In this document: positions 14,985-23,417 of the stretch, in pieces
Layout: the number at the start of each line of letters is the position of its first letter
Numbering within the stretch: position 1 is the stretch's first letter
From: Conus ventricosus
Lineage: Eukaryota; Mollusca; Gastropoda; Neogastropoda; Conidae
Length of the DNA: 64,000 bases
NCBI GenBank assembly: GCA_018398815.1
Contig: CM031596.1
Coordinates: 71,129,069-71,193,068 of the forward strand
Reading direction: 5' to 3'
Position numbers and translations under genes: made by a program
The notes under the pieces: model-generated
What the model saw: the letters and a program-made list of their open reading frames with translations, nothing else
Told to the model about the DNA's origin: nothing
The model's database searches: none

Positions 14985-16599
14985 GATGCTGAACAATTAT
15001 ATATTTATATATATGTTTTTTTTTTGTTTGGTTGTTGAGAATAATTTACCTGCATGCATGTGTGTGTGTGAATAGCCTGATCCCCAACAAATGTATGCTG
15101 AAGACTTCAGGCCACAGAATCAGCAGAGATACAATGAGGATTACGAGCCACCGCAGTATAATTATAATCATGGTCAGGACTACAACGCCCAGTATCAGGA
15201 CTATGGAAGAGATGCGTCACACTTCCAGTATTCACATGGAGGTAAAACATTCCTGGCCGTGTCTCACTGTGTGCCTGCTCTTCCCACTTCACCTCATAGG
15301 GCCACCATGTATCTGATTGTCACATTTCATATTCTTTCTGTCTTTACGTTTTGACTCCCACAATTATTTAATGTTTGTGCAAAGAGTGGGGAGATGTTTT
15401 AAAGGATTTTTTCTAGTATGATGGGACTGATGCCATTATTCTAGTTGGTGTGTATGCTCTCTCAAATACCAGGTTGCCAACAAGAACAATTGGGCAGTAA
15501 TCCTTTTCTGTTAGTCCTCCCCCATCACTAAAGCTGAAGAAGCCTCAGTGATTAGAATCCTACAGGTTTAATTTATCTTCACCTCTCTCTCTCTCTCTCT
15601 CCTGCTGTCTCTCTCACATACACACTGTCTCTGTCTCTATCTGTCTGTCTGCCTCTCTCTTTCACACATACACACACACGCACGCATGCATGCACACACG
15701 CATGACTCATATTTATAAGCAAAGAGAAAGAACCTACAAAGTACAAGACCCTTCTAACCTCTGCCTCAAGCCCCCACCTCTCCTGATGCCCTGTCTGAAA
15801 GGAAACGAGGAACTAAGCAATGTTGGAAAAAAGACGCTGTTCTGATGGATCTGCCTGCAGGTGGTCAGGAAACGGTGACAGGGGACAGCTACAGCAACCA
15901 ATATGGGGGAGGGGATCATACCGGCCATCAGAGTACCTCAACCTGGGAGCAGGGGCAGCTGAGGGAGCCAGCTGGCGGCCGCAAGCCGACAAGGAAACAG
16001 GTGGCTACAGTCAACCAGCAAGGCAATGGAGAAACACACAGCGCCAAGGACAGTCGATGGGAGGTCAAGGAGGTCAGTCAAGGGGAGGTCAAGGAGGTCG
16101 GCAAAGGAGAGGTCAGGAAGGAAGGCAAGGCAGCAGTCCTGGTCAGCAAAGACAAATGAAGGCAGGGGTCTACCAGCAGTCAGCATGGCAAGGAGCAGAC
16201 AGCAACTATGCCGCCAGAGACATGGGCTATGAGGAGGTGGATATGCTAGCTATGGTCAGCAGAAACATCAAGGAGGAGGAGGCTACAACCAGGATAGATG
16301 GTGAGTAAATGTACAATTGAAAATGAAATCAGTTCTCTATTTTAGTGTCCAGATTAATTTTCTGTGTGATCGAAGTGATGTTTGAAAATTCAAAGAAGTT
16401 CTAATAACTTTTCCTAAATATACATATTTATTTTCTGTAGAGCTAAAAAAAAAACTGTTAAAAAAACATTGAGTTATCAAAGATGGATATCACATAGTTG
16501 TATTTTCTTTTCTTCACTTGAAAAAGGCTACCGGTTTGAAACTTTGTGCAATATTGTGAAGAGTGGTGTTGTGGTTTTCAAAACAGTTTGTGAACAAAA

Positions 16600-16642
<43 letters not shown>

Positions 16643-16893
16643 CACTTTGTTTGTGAACAAAATCACACACACAAGTCACACAATCAAGTGAAAATGATCT
16701 ACAAGTTGCATTTTTTATCAGTCCCGTGACTGTGATTATGTGAGTGTGCAAACATACATACATACATATGTACATCTACACTGCATCACATTTGTAAGAA
16801 TTTGACTGGAGTCTATTCTGTATTTTACATCAACTGTTCCTGATTGAAAAAAAATTGGGGCAGGCATGTCTGTTACAGTAGAGTTTCTCTCTC

Positions 16894-16924
<31 letters not shown>

Positions 16925-17773
16925 TTTTCCCTTCAAGGGATTACTTACAAAACTGCACTTTTGATAGTAAACAAAGTGCAGCTGCACTTTTTATAGTAAA
17001 CAAAGTGCTCTGACAAACTGAATCAAATATGGAAAAAAACTTTTCAAGTTTATCTTATCAAAACATGGTGAAATGACCATGTAACATACTGATGCTCAGT
17101 CTATGGGTCTTGTGGTCATACGAGTAGCTAGACATTCAAACAGTTTGTTTTCAAATCTCCAGTACTATTACATCTCCAGTACTATTGCATCAAGGTATTG
17201 AGAAAAAAAAAAGGTCAGATAGTGTGATGATTGACAGACCATATGTGTTGGATGTTAGTATGCAGGATAGTCTTTCTTCACGAAATTTCAGCAGGGTAAC
17301 ATGGAATGATCCTGGAGGTGTTTTTGTTACAAGCTATCAACAGCACATAGCTGTCAGAAGTCTTCTGCTCCATGACTTTCATACAATGCTAAATGCTTTA
17401 AGGGAGGAGAATGTAGATTCTTTTCTTGTCGTCAACAAATCTTGTCTCGGGACCTTGACGGCATAAAAAAGGGGTCCATGAGCTTCCTTGGTCAACTTTA
17501 AATCTGACCACTGGTGGTGTGATTCTACTGTCTGTTGCCAATACAGTCCCCACATAATCCCCATGGCCTCATCCACTGTCTTTTATTCTGTCCTGCTTGA
17601 TAACTAATACATCCTGTTAATTTATGTGACAAACCTAGTAGACTCTCGTGGTTCTGACCCTCTCTCTCTCTGTCTCCACAGTACTTATTATTTGTGTCTT
17701 TCCATCTGTCTCCATCTGTCTATGTATCTATCTATCTGTATATGTGTATGTGTGTGTGTATGCGCGTGTGTGT

Positions 17774-17805
<32 letters not shown>

Positions 17806-19526
17806 TTAAATGATGATTTATTAAAAACAAAGGGAAACAGTTCAACATATTTTAAATTTGGAGAGATAAAGCAAAGTGCACTGTTGAATATATTGGGCGT
17901 TGTGCGAGAGTTTGTAAGTTGTAATTGGTCATGATCAAGAGTACAGAGGTTAGTTTAGAAGAAAAAGAAAAAAAAATCACTGAAGCTAAAGGGTGCCAGA
18001 CTTGACTAATGGAAATGCAGTACAACAGTCCCACAATGAATGAATCAACTTGGTATCTAATTTTATGTACAAGTGGTGTTAAAGCATGAATTAAAAAAAG
18101 GCTAGTGATACCAGTAACAAATGAAAAGTTTCCATCTGCTGGTGGCACTGTGGTTAGCATCACAGATTCCTGACTCGGAGGTTGTGGGTTTGCTTCCCAT
18201 CAGACCCATTGTTGTTGTTTTTTCCCTGCCCTGACCACCCCTTACCCAGAGTGATTTTACCATGGGCTCAGTTGGGAAGACTGGAACTACAAAGTTGTTT
18301 CATCTTTGTAATGGATGTGTCTCTGAGTGTTGCTCTAATTTTCAGAGCGCTGAGATACATTATGAAAGTTGATCCAGAGTACAGCCCTCGGATCAACATT
18401 ATGAAAGTTAACATGGGAGTACAGCCCTCAGACCGGAGCGGGTCCTTTTTAGCATCATCATCATCATCCTCATCAGTCAGCATTTACAAAAAAAACCCAG
18501 ATCAAATTCTGTGGCCCGTCATGCCCTGCTCTCATGATGTACTCTGTTTCGATTCCCTCTCAGTGTCTATGCCCTTGGCGAGTTGTGTTGAGTTAGCTGG
18601 TATCGGAAGGTTCATGTGGGACTGTCCTATGAGGGACATGAGGGCGCCCTCTGGAGAGTGACTGTTACTCACATTTCTATGCATTCCGGAGGATAGTTGG
18701 TGTCGTCTTGCTTATGTTGAATCAGAACAGGCACCACTGAACACCACTGAAGTGACTCTGTAGTAGTGTAGTGTCAGCTCTGGTGTGTTTCCTCATGACT
18801 TGACATTGCTTGCTTCCAGTGGATTACTGGTATAGGGCTTCAACGGGACAAGCCAGGGTGTGGCTACAGACTGAGAACCAGCGTAGGGATAATCCCCATT
18901 TATGTGGTATAGAAGATGAGAAACATCTCAGGCTTATGACAATTCAAAAATTTTAAAAGATTTAAAACCTCAAGAGAATCAGCAAATGTGAAGAGGGGAG
19001 GGAGGAGTTAAATGACAAGGGAACAGACCAAGAGTGTTTTCTGCATTGACTTTCCACTGATCTTTTAACTCGGTTTTGCTCTTGACTTCCAAAGAAAGTT
19101 ATTAGCTTGTGTGTGTGTGCGCACGCATGCTTGTGTTTTTGTGCAACAGATAGCAAGTGTGATGTTGAGAGTGCTGGATCTTACTATCCCCCATTTTCAA
19201 TGGCAAAGTTGGAGACAAGGAATTTGTCTTTATCAGTTTCAGCATCTGAATGAAATTTGAAAAAAAAATACTGCCCTTATAAAATTTGCAGTTCTTCTCT
19301 CGCCGTATATTTTCCCCATATCCCTCACTATCTATTTTCCCCATATCCCTCACTATCTATTTTTCCCATGTAAAAACCCCAGATTGTATGTATGTACTTG
19401 TGTATGCGTATGTATTCAGGAAATTATTTTTGGTTTTCATGGTTTAATTTTTTTATTTTTTCTATTGGTAATAGGTCTTCAGGAGGTGGTCGCCATGGAG
19501 GCCAAGGCAAAGCAGGCAACTATTAG
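1403..19526 (+). CDS. RNA-binding protein with split RRM, long Arg/Glu-rich helix and Gly/Gln/Tyr tail (5' end missing)
   Basis: This is a gene model joining seven exons: 1403-1526, 6063-6181, 10924-12028, 14292-14414, 15076-15241, 15861-16300 and 19475-19526, about 710 codons in the window. Every junction has GT-AG borders and compatible phase. The domain order is a diverged RRM over the first two exons, then a roughly 300-residue highly charged R/E/K helical region, then an E/L-rich short coiled coil, then a prion-like Gln/Tyr/Asn segment, and a Gly/Gln/Arg tail ending in GGGRHGGQGKAGNY and a stop. That layout is typical of nuclear RNA-binding proteins (SAFB-like, hnRNP-like or FET-like) and suggests mRNA binding or processing and phase-separating behaviour. 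I do not recognise the exact orthologue. Three single-base deletions in the assembly shift the frame (once in the large exon, twice in the Gly-rich exon). Both N gap 9016-10015 and the missing 5' end could hide exons. Confidence 0.72.
2240..2391 (+). mobile_element. LINE 3' terminus remnant (RTE-type tail)
   Basis: With a frame change the sequence reads like the end of an RTE-type reverse transcriptase (W-x-x-L-E-E, then D-R-D-A-W-K-A-L-V with a basic tail). It ends in a short (GAT)n run at about 2374-2391. RTE LINEs characteristically terminate in short trinucleotide repeats. It lies in an intron of the RNA-binding gene. Only the last tens of codons remain and they are frameshifted. Confidence 0.45.
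2392..4503. other. Intron sequence, nothing recognised
   Basis: No supported exon or element was seen. Short open frames here have no protein-like composition and no credible splice sites. A short (TTA)n run lies near 4260-4287. Confidence 0.4.
4504..4804. repeat. (ACC)n/(CTC)n trinucleotides followed by (CT)n microsatellite
   Basis: Imperfect CTA/ACC/CTC trinucleotides run from about 4504 to 4600. A nearly uninterrupted CT tract runs from about 4733 to 4804. Both are in an intron; open frames over them are artefacts of the repeat. Confidence 0.9.
4862..6062. other. Intron sequence, nothing recognised
   Basis: No coding or repeat structure was recognised in this interval, which ends at the acceptor of the 6063 exon. 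Confidence 0.4.
6063..6181 (+). CDS. Exon: second half of the RRM
   Basis: The acceptor AAACAG precedes 6063 and the donor is GAAG|GTGAGT. Joined in phase with the 1403 exon, it supplies the later RRM strands and second helix: SAVLTM, then AMVLDHL, then the INGLKLEMG turn typical of the RRM NG-x-L element. An aromatic RNP1 is not evident, so RNA contacts may be non-canonical. It ends after one base of a codon, matching the 10924 exon. Confidence 0.6.
7105..7203. repeat. (CA)n and (CT)n microsatellites
   Basis: A CA-dinucleotide tract, briefly interrupted by ATGCAT, is followed by a short CT tract. It lies in an intron of the RNA-binding gene. Confidence 0.9.
7697..7800. repeat. Dispersed repeat, copy 1
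   Basis: This segment (from GTGAGTGTGCAAACAT through TACATCT and a weaker-matching downstream part) is shared with 16732-16850 in the same orientation. Its family was not identified. Confidence 0.5.
8040..9015. other. Intron sequence, nothing recognised
   Basis: No supported feature was seen. The sequence stops at an assembly gap. Confidence 0.4.
9016..10015. other. Assembly gap of 1000 N
   Basis: Exactly 1000 unknown bases inside an intron of the RNA-binding gene. Splice phases of the flanking exons (6063-6181 and 10924-12028) agree, so no exon is required here, but one of length divisible by three could be hidden. Confidence 0.98.
10924..12028 (+). CDS. Large exon: Arg/Glu-rich helical region
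   Basis: The acceptor is ATTTGCAG before 10924 and the donor is TCTTCA|GTAAGT after 12028. It begins AQKLIDKPHSRKLSEKSRER, then becomes an extreme R/E/K/M/Q-rich run of repeated RE dipeptides and EMQRE-type heptads, predicted as a long single helix or coiled coil. It closes with a Gly/Ser-rich stretch containing a KRGR basic cluster. The frame shifts once near a run of six G at 11043-11048. One extra G there would keep the whole exon open, so this is most likely a consensus deletion. Regions of this kind are common in SAFB-like nuclear RNA-binding proteins. Confidence 0.75.
12611..12632 (+). other. G-quadruplex-prone G-run
   Basis: Four G blocks (6, 6, 5 and 2 G) are separated by single T, followed within 200 bases by further G-rich sequence. 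This fits a G-quadruplex motif on the transcribed RNA strand of an intron. It is sequence pattern only. Confidence 0.5.
12847..12877. repeat. (GT)n microsatellite
   Basis: A short uninterrupted GT dinucleotide run in the same intron. Confidence 0.9.
13047..13379. mobile_element. 333-bp MITE with 15-bp TIRs and TA target duplication
   Basis: The left end CCGTGGCTCACTAAT (13047-13061) is the exact reverse complement of the right end ATTAGTGAGCCACGG (13365-13379), and each end is flanked by TA. There is no coding capacity. TA duplication suggests mobilisation by a Tc1/mariner-like transposase, but the superfamily cannot be fixed from ends alone. It contains a 14-bp perfect palindrome CAATCGATCGATTG. 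It sits in an intron of the RNA-binding gene. Confidence 0.85.
14292..14414 (+). CDS. Exon: short acidic/leucine coiled coil
   Basis: The acceptor is CATTTTCAG and the donor is TTG|GTGAGG. It has exactly 41 codons in phase 0 on both sides and reads SEVAAKHELELEVARQAEEL, continuing with LALLDKIQKV and a Pro-rich end. It is likely a continuation of the helical domain. Confidence 0.75.
14923..14979. repeat. (AT)n microsatellite
   Basis: An uninterrupted AT dinucleotide tract in the intron between the 14292 and 15076 exons. Confidence 0.95.
15076..15241 (+). CDS. Exon: Tyr/Gln/Asn prion-like segment
   Basis: The acceptor is GAATAG and the donor is GGAG|GTAAAA. It has 55 codons rich in Y, Q, N and D, with repeated YN/YQ pairs. 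Such aromatic low-complexity tails occur in FET and hnRNP proteins and favour condensate formation. It starts in phase 0 and leaves one base for the next exon. Confidence 0.75.
15861..16300 (+). CDS. Exon: Gly/Gln/Arg-rich tail, two frameshifts
   Basis: The acceptor is CTGCCTGCAG and the donor is GATG|GTGAGT. Protein-like low-complexity sequence moves through three frames. It first reads GGQETVTGDSYSNQYGGG, then GGQGGQSRGGQGGRQRRGQ, then GGGYASYGQQKHQGGGGYNQ up to the donor. Each move equals one missing base in the assembly, near G-rich runs. The final split codon TG|G joins exactly to the terminal exon. It is an RGG-like RNA-binding tail. Confidence 0.65.
16601..16645. repeat. (CA)n microsatellite
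   Basis: A CA dinucleotide tract with one CG interruption. The 14-base sequence TTTGTGAACAAAAT just before it recurs just after it. Confidence 0.9.
16732..16850. repeat. Dispersed repeat, copy 2
   Basis: Same-orientation relative of 7697-7800, sharing the GTGAGTGTGCAAACAT core and the TACATCT segment. It is an unidentified interspersed element. Confidence 0.5.
16895..16924. repeat. Poly-C run (30 bases)
   Basis: Thirty consecutive C after a short CT tract. Length is probably unreliable in the assembly. Confidence 0.9.
16925..18132. other. Intron sequence with (GT)n at 17746-17806
   Basis: No exon was recognised. A GT microsatellite with TATC-type flanks lies near 17720-17806. Confidence 0.45.
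18133..18930 (+). mobile_element. Long tRNA-headed SINE, old diverged copy
   Basis: It matches, in order and with many substitutions, the intact minus-strand element at 44866-45720. It starts with a decayed tRNA-like head (GGCACTGTGGTTAGCATC as A-box region, GTGGGTTTGCTTCCC as B-box region). The shared body follows: the GGGCTCAGTTGGGAAGACTGG block, the ATCATCATCATC block and the CCCTGCTCTCATG block. It lies in the last intron of the RNA-binding gene. The 3' end is eroded and no clear target duplication was found. Confidence 0.7.
19475..19526 (+). CDS. Terminal exon of the RNA-binding gene
   Basis: The acceptor TTGGTAATAG precedes 19475. The first base completes the split Trp codon from the 16300 donor. 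It then reads SSGGGRHGGQGKAGNY and TAG at 19524-19526, an RGG/GGQ-type C-terminus that fits the upstream Gly-rich exon. Confidence 0.8.
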
Positions 19527-19689
19527 CACCTTGACAAGTGCCTGGCATTGGAAACTTTCTGTTTATATGCTGTGGTGGACATTCTGTTCATGGTGTTTAC
19601 TGTCAGATATACAACTAAGTAATATTTAGTGATTTTTATGATGCCAGTTAGGAATAATTGTATGTGCAGATTTTTCTTTTCCTTTTTTC
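19527..19689 (+). other. Start of 3' UTR
   Basis: Sequence directly after the stop codon and before the duplicated block. No canonical AATAAA was recognised nearby, so the transcript end is undefined. Confidence 0.4.
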
Positions 19690-20179
19690 CAATTTTCTTT
19701 TTTTTTTAGTTGGTTGATTTTTTTTTGTGTTTTGTTTTGTTTTGTTTCTTCTTTTTTTTTTAAAGATGGAACAGTAAAAACAGTATGATTATACATTCTT
19801 GATAAATTGATATCTGCTTCAATATAGATAAAACAAATTTTCTGTAGGATTGCTGTCACACTACCACATACTGTGAGGGGGAATACATAAACATCATCCA
19901 CTATCATTTGTCATTTCTGTCTGTTTCTCTTTTTGTCATACATTTTCTTTCTATGGATGCATTTTAATTACAGACATGAATGCTTCAGTTTAATGTTAAG
20001 TTAGGATTACTTGAAAAAAGTCGGTTTAATTTATGTACTAATAACCTTGAATAATCAAACATAGTTGGCTTGTTTTTTTTAGTAACAGTTCATAATAGTA
20101 ATATTCCAGTGTGAGTCAGCTTTCTAATGTTCAAGCTTTTATGGAGAAAAGAACAGAATTTTTGAATGGGAAAAGATCC

Positions 20180-20245
20180 AAGATTTATGACATCACGTTC
20201 TGTCAAGCATATATAGAGAGAGGAAGTGCATGTTGCCATCAGAAC
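20180..20245 (+). promoter_or_regulatory. Promoter-like motif cluster (CRE-like, TATA-like)
   Basis: A TGACATCA motif (one mismatch from CRE), a TATATAG box about 20 bases downstream, and a pyrimidine-rich CATCAGAAC start-like site about 30 bases further. The same arrangement recurs in copy B near 23910-23975. No coding sequence follows, so it may be an old transposon promoter or chance. Confidence 0.2.
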
Positions 20246-21502
20246 TTTTAGCAGTTCTCAACTTTCTTGGCAGTTTGCTTGAAGTTGGAAGATGATATGT
20301 CTAGTGTGGTGAATGTAACATGTGTTCATATGGTTTGAAGTGATATGTTGAATTTTGAGTGATTGGATTTGATTTTCTTACTCTATTGAGAAAGCATACA
20401 TAGAATACAGTGGGTCAGAGAAGGTGAGATTCATAGTCACTCAAATTATCAAGCAGACAGTGGCTCAGAAGTGGTGATGATCGTGGGTCGAAAATGATAA
20501 GACGTGAAAATGAGTGACCCACAATTTTTTTAATTTTACATGAAAATGAAGAGGGCCATAGTGGCTCAGAAGTGATGAGAAGAGGCATTTGTTTAGGTTC
20601 TCAGTTGGAGTTTGTGGTTGTTGTGCTTTTACATTCATCACGTACATGCATTTCATATTCATGTACATGCAGAGGCATGATGCACAGAAATGATACTCTG
20701 CACACACCCACCTCCCTCCCCATATCATTACCTGAGCCCCTCCTTCTCCCTGACCTGTGTATTTTTCTGGCTCTTGTTTTGATATTCACAAATCATTAAA
20801 CATACACGCTGTTTGTGACTAGCAGACATTTCTTTTTCCCCTACAGAATTCATCAATCTTTGCAGTATAATTTCTGATTTAATGTGTTTTCCCATGATTT
20901 TTCAGTATTTCTTGTACAGTTATTTGTTGTTTTTGCTTTAGAGGTAGAAAAGAAAGGACTTGGTCGGAGCAAAGAAGCGATGTTTGTGGAGGGAGAAAAA
21001 GTCTCTGTTCTTTCATGTTACGTTCGAAAAGTGATAAACAGTCACTAGTACTTACGTCATGCATTGTTTCTTGTCTAGTGTTTTTGTTTGTGGTTTGAAT
21101 GTGCAGTTGTGCATGCACTTAGAGTCAAATGCAGTTTATTGAAGCAAACAAAACGATCAACGATCACCAAAAGGTGGAACTGCATGAACAACCACTGTAT
21201 AACTCCTTACTCGTATTGACCAAAATTCTGTGTCTGGTCTTTTAGATCTGTTTAACCATTGATTTACCATACTTTGTGAGCATTTAGCAAAATACTATGA
21301 ATACAATGAATGGGGGGGAAAAAAAAAGAAGAAAGCGGTACTTACGCATCTGTGTTGTGTAACCATTATGTTGTCTTGATGCGCTTTGACTGAAAGAATT
21401 CTTGCTAACTCTCTTGTGCAAGATCACATCTAGCTGTATCTGAATCTTCAGTAATATGCTGATGTATTGGAGCAATAATGGGGACTACAGGCCCTGAAAT
21501 AT

Positions 21503-21544
<42 letters not shown>

Positions 21545-22280
21545 AACAATAGAGGAAGGATTTGTGGCAAACTATTTCAATGAATCAAGTTTGAAAATAA
21601 TTTGTAATGGGAGAAACTCTCTCCACAGTAGGTACTGGAAGATCAAGTATCCCTCTACATTTGCTGTGTGATGGTTATTTTTGAAGACGAATACACACAC
21701 TTTGTAGAAAACACATTCATTTTAGTTGAAAAGTGTACCAAGAGTTTAGGATAAACAGGACGGGTCATTTTTTCATGCTTACTTTTCAAACAAGTACCTT
21801 ATTCCTACGTCCTGTGAAAATGCCCTTAACAATAAGGACATCTGAACAAACAAAAGGAGAAAATGACAAGAGAATGGCGTAAATTGAATCCCTCGGACCA
21901 ATCTGTCTTGAAGTTAAATGCAAAAATCACTTCTACCAATAAGTTACTTCTACAGTTTCCCAACGTTCTTTTTGGCATAGCCACACACTCTCTTGTCTGC
22001 TCCAGAATTGTTGGCTTCATATTTTTCCTCAGGAATGCACTACCAGCTGGCTAGAAATATACGTTGTTTGGACACGTATATTGCTGCTGGGGGCGCATTG
22101 AAGATGATGTTAATAATGATTATAGTCACATTTATGTACAATTTTCCCTAAGGCCTAAAAGGCTGAAAGTGCATTACAGTAAATGTGAAGCATAGTTATG
22201 AAATTTACATGTTGAAATAATTCATGTCAAAGGGAATATGAAGAACTGTATCATACAAGAGTTTAAACATGAAGTGCACT

Positions 22281-22990
22281 GAGACAGCCCCAACTTGCTC
22301 ATACCCAGTGTTGAGTGTGCTATGGGCTCCATTGGGAAAACTTGTGAACCTCACAATCAAGTTTCATCCACTTGCGTATGTGTCTCTGAGAGTTTTGCTC
22401 AATTTACTGACCAACAGTGCAGGTATCTGTTTCACTTAGGCCTGGTTGACACCAGGGTATGTTATGAAAGTAAGGATAGAGAAAAGGCCTGCCATGTAGT
22501 CTCAGACCAGAATGGAAAGCTGTAGCATGATCTTTGTCATCCTCATCCTCATCGATCAGCATAAAAAAAGGCCTCTAATTCTGGAGTCCTCTGTTGTCAT
22601 TGTGACCTATGATTAATTTTTCCATATCTATGCTGTTGGTGAGGTTTGTGTGGGTTACCGGTATAGGCAAATTCATAGGAGCTGTCGTTGAATGGATGTG
22701 GTAGCTCCCTCCAGAAGGAACGTTGGACTCACGCTGGCTCCATGACTAAGCAATTATTGTCATCAGAAGCCAGTGCTGTCTTAGGTATGTTGGATCAGAA
22801 CAGGCGCCACTGAAGTGACTCGGCAGCAGTGCAGTGTCTCCTCTTTTGGGTTGCCTCATGATCGACTTATGCTCTCTGTGGATTGCTGATACTAGGGCTG
22901 CAGTGGGAAAACCAGGGTGTGGCTGTGGATGGGGAGCCACAATGGGCATCATGGGTGCAATGCCTCTGAGGTGGCATGGAAGAGAACAGA
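22281..22990 (+). mobile_element. Long tRNA-headed SINE fragment (head missing), copy A
   Basis: It matches the body and 3' part of the 44866-45720 element: the TGGGCTCCATTGGGAAAACT block, the GCCTGGTTGACACCAGGGTA block, the TAGTCTCAGACCAGAATGGAA block and the terminal GTGCAATGCCTCTGAGGTGG block. The tRNA-like head is absent. Confidence 0.75.
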
Positions 22991-23317
22991 AAAAGAAAAT
23001 CCAGGTCTAATATAGATATTGCCCAAAGAAATGATTATAGTGTTAATGGGCTGTCCCAAAAGCTACCTTCTATCGTTCTGAGTACACTGTCTTGCTTAAA
23101 TTACAGTTTGAATGACTTACAATGCTTCCAAAACTTAGCTACTTTCACAAGATGACTAACAAACCTTTAGACCATACCGGTAAGGAAATCCGATGTTTGT
23201 GTTGAGACTCCTGGAGAACGTTAGTTTTGCTCGCAGAATCCTGAGATTGGATCAAGCGAGACTGAGATTGTCGTTGCACACAAATTTTGCTCAGGAATGG
23301 ACTTGTCAGTCCTTTTC

Positions 23318-23417
23318 NNNNNNNNNNNNNNNNNNNNNNNNNNNNNNNNNNNNNNNNNNNNNNNNNNNNNNNNNNNNNNNNNNNNNNNNNNNNNNNNNNN
23401 NNNNNNNNNNNNNNNNN
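23318..23417. other. Assembly gap of 100 N
   Basis: Exactly 100 unknown bases, a conventional size for a gap of unknown length, placed between two near-identical 3.6-kb blocks. Confidence 0.98.

Larger units (their letters stand above)
19690..23317. repeat. 3.6-kb duplicated block, copy A
   Basis: The whole interval recurs at 23418-27056 in the same order and orientation. Differences are almost all single-base gains or losses. The 100-N gap lies exactly between the copies. This is most simply an unmerged overlap of two contigs rather than a biological duplication. It contains the 3' flank of the RNA-binding gene, a poly-G run (39 G at 21505-21543) and a SINE fragment. Confidence 0.9.

Noticed and set aside
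15820..15860. Use of an upstream start for the Gly-rich exon as an independent gene
   Set aside because: The segment before 15861 is intron ending in CTGCCTGCAG, and the downstream coding sequence joins in phase with neighbouring exons.
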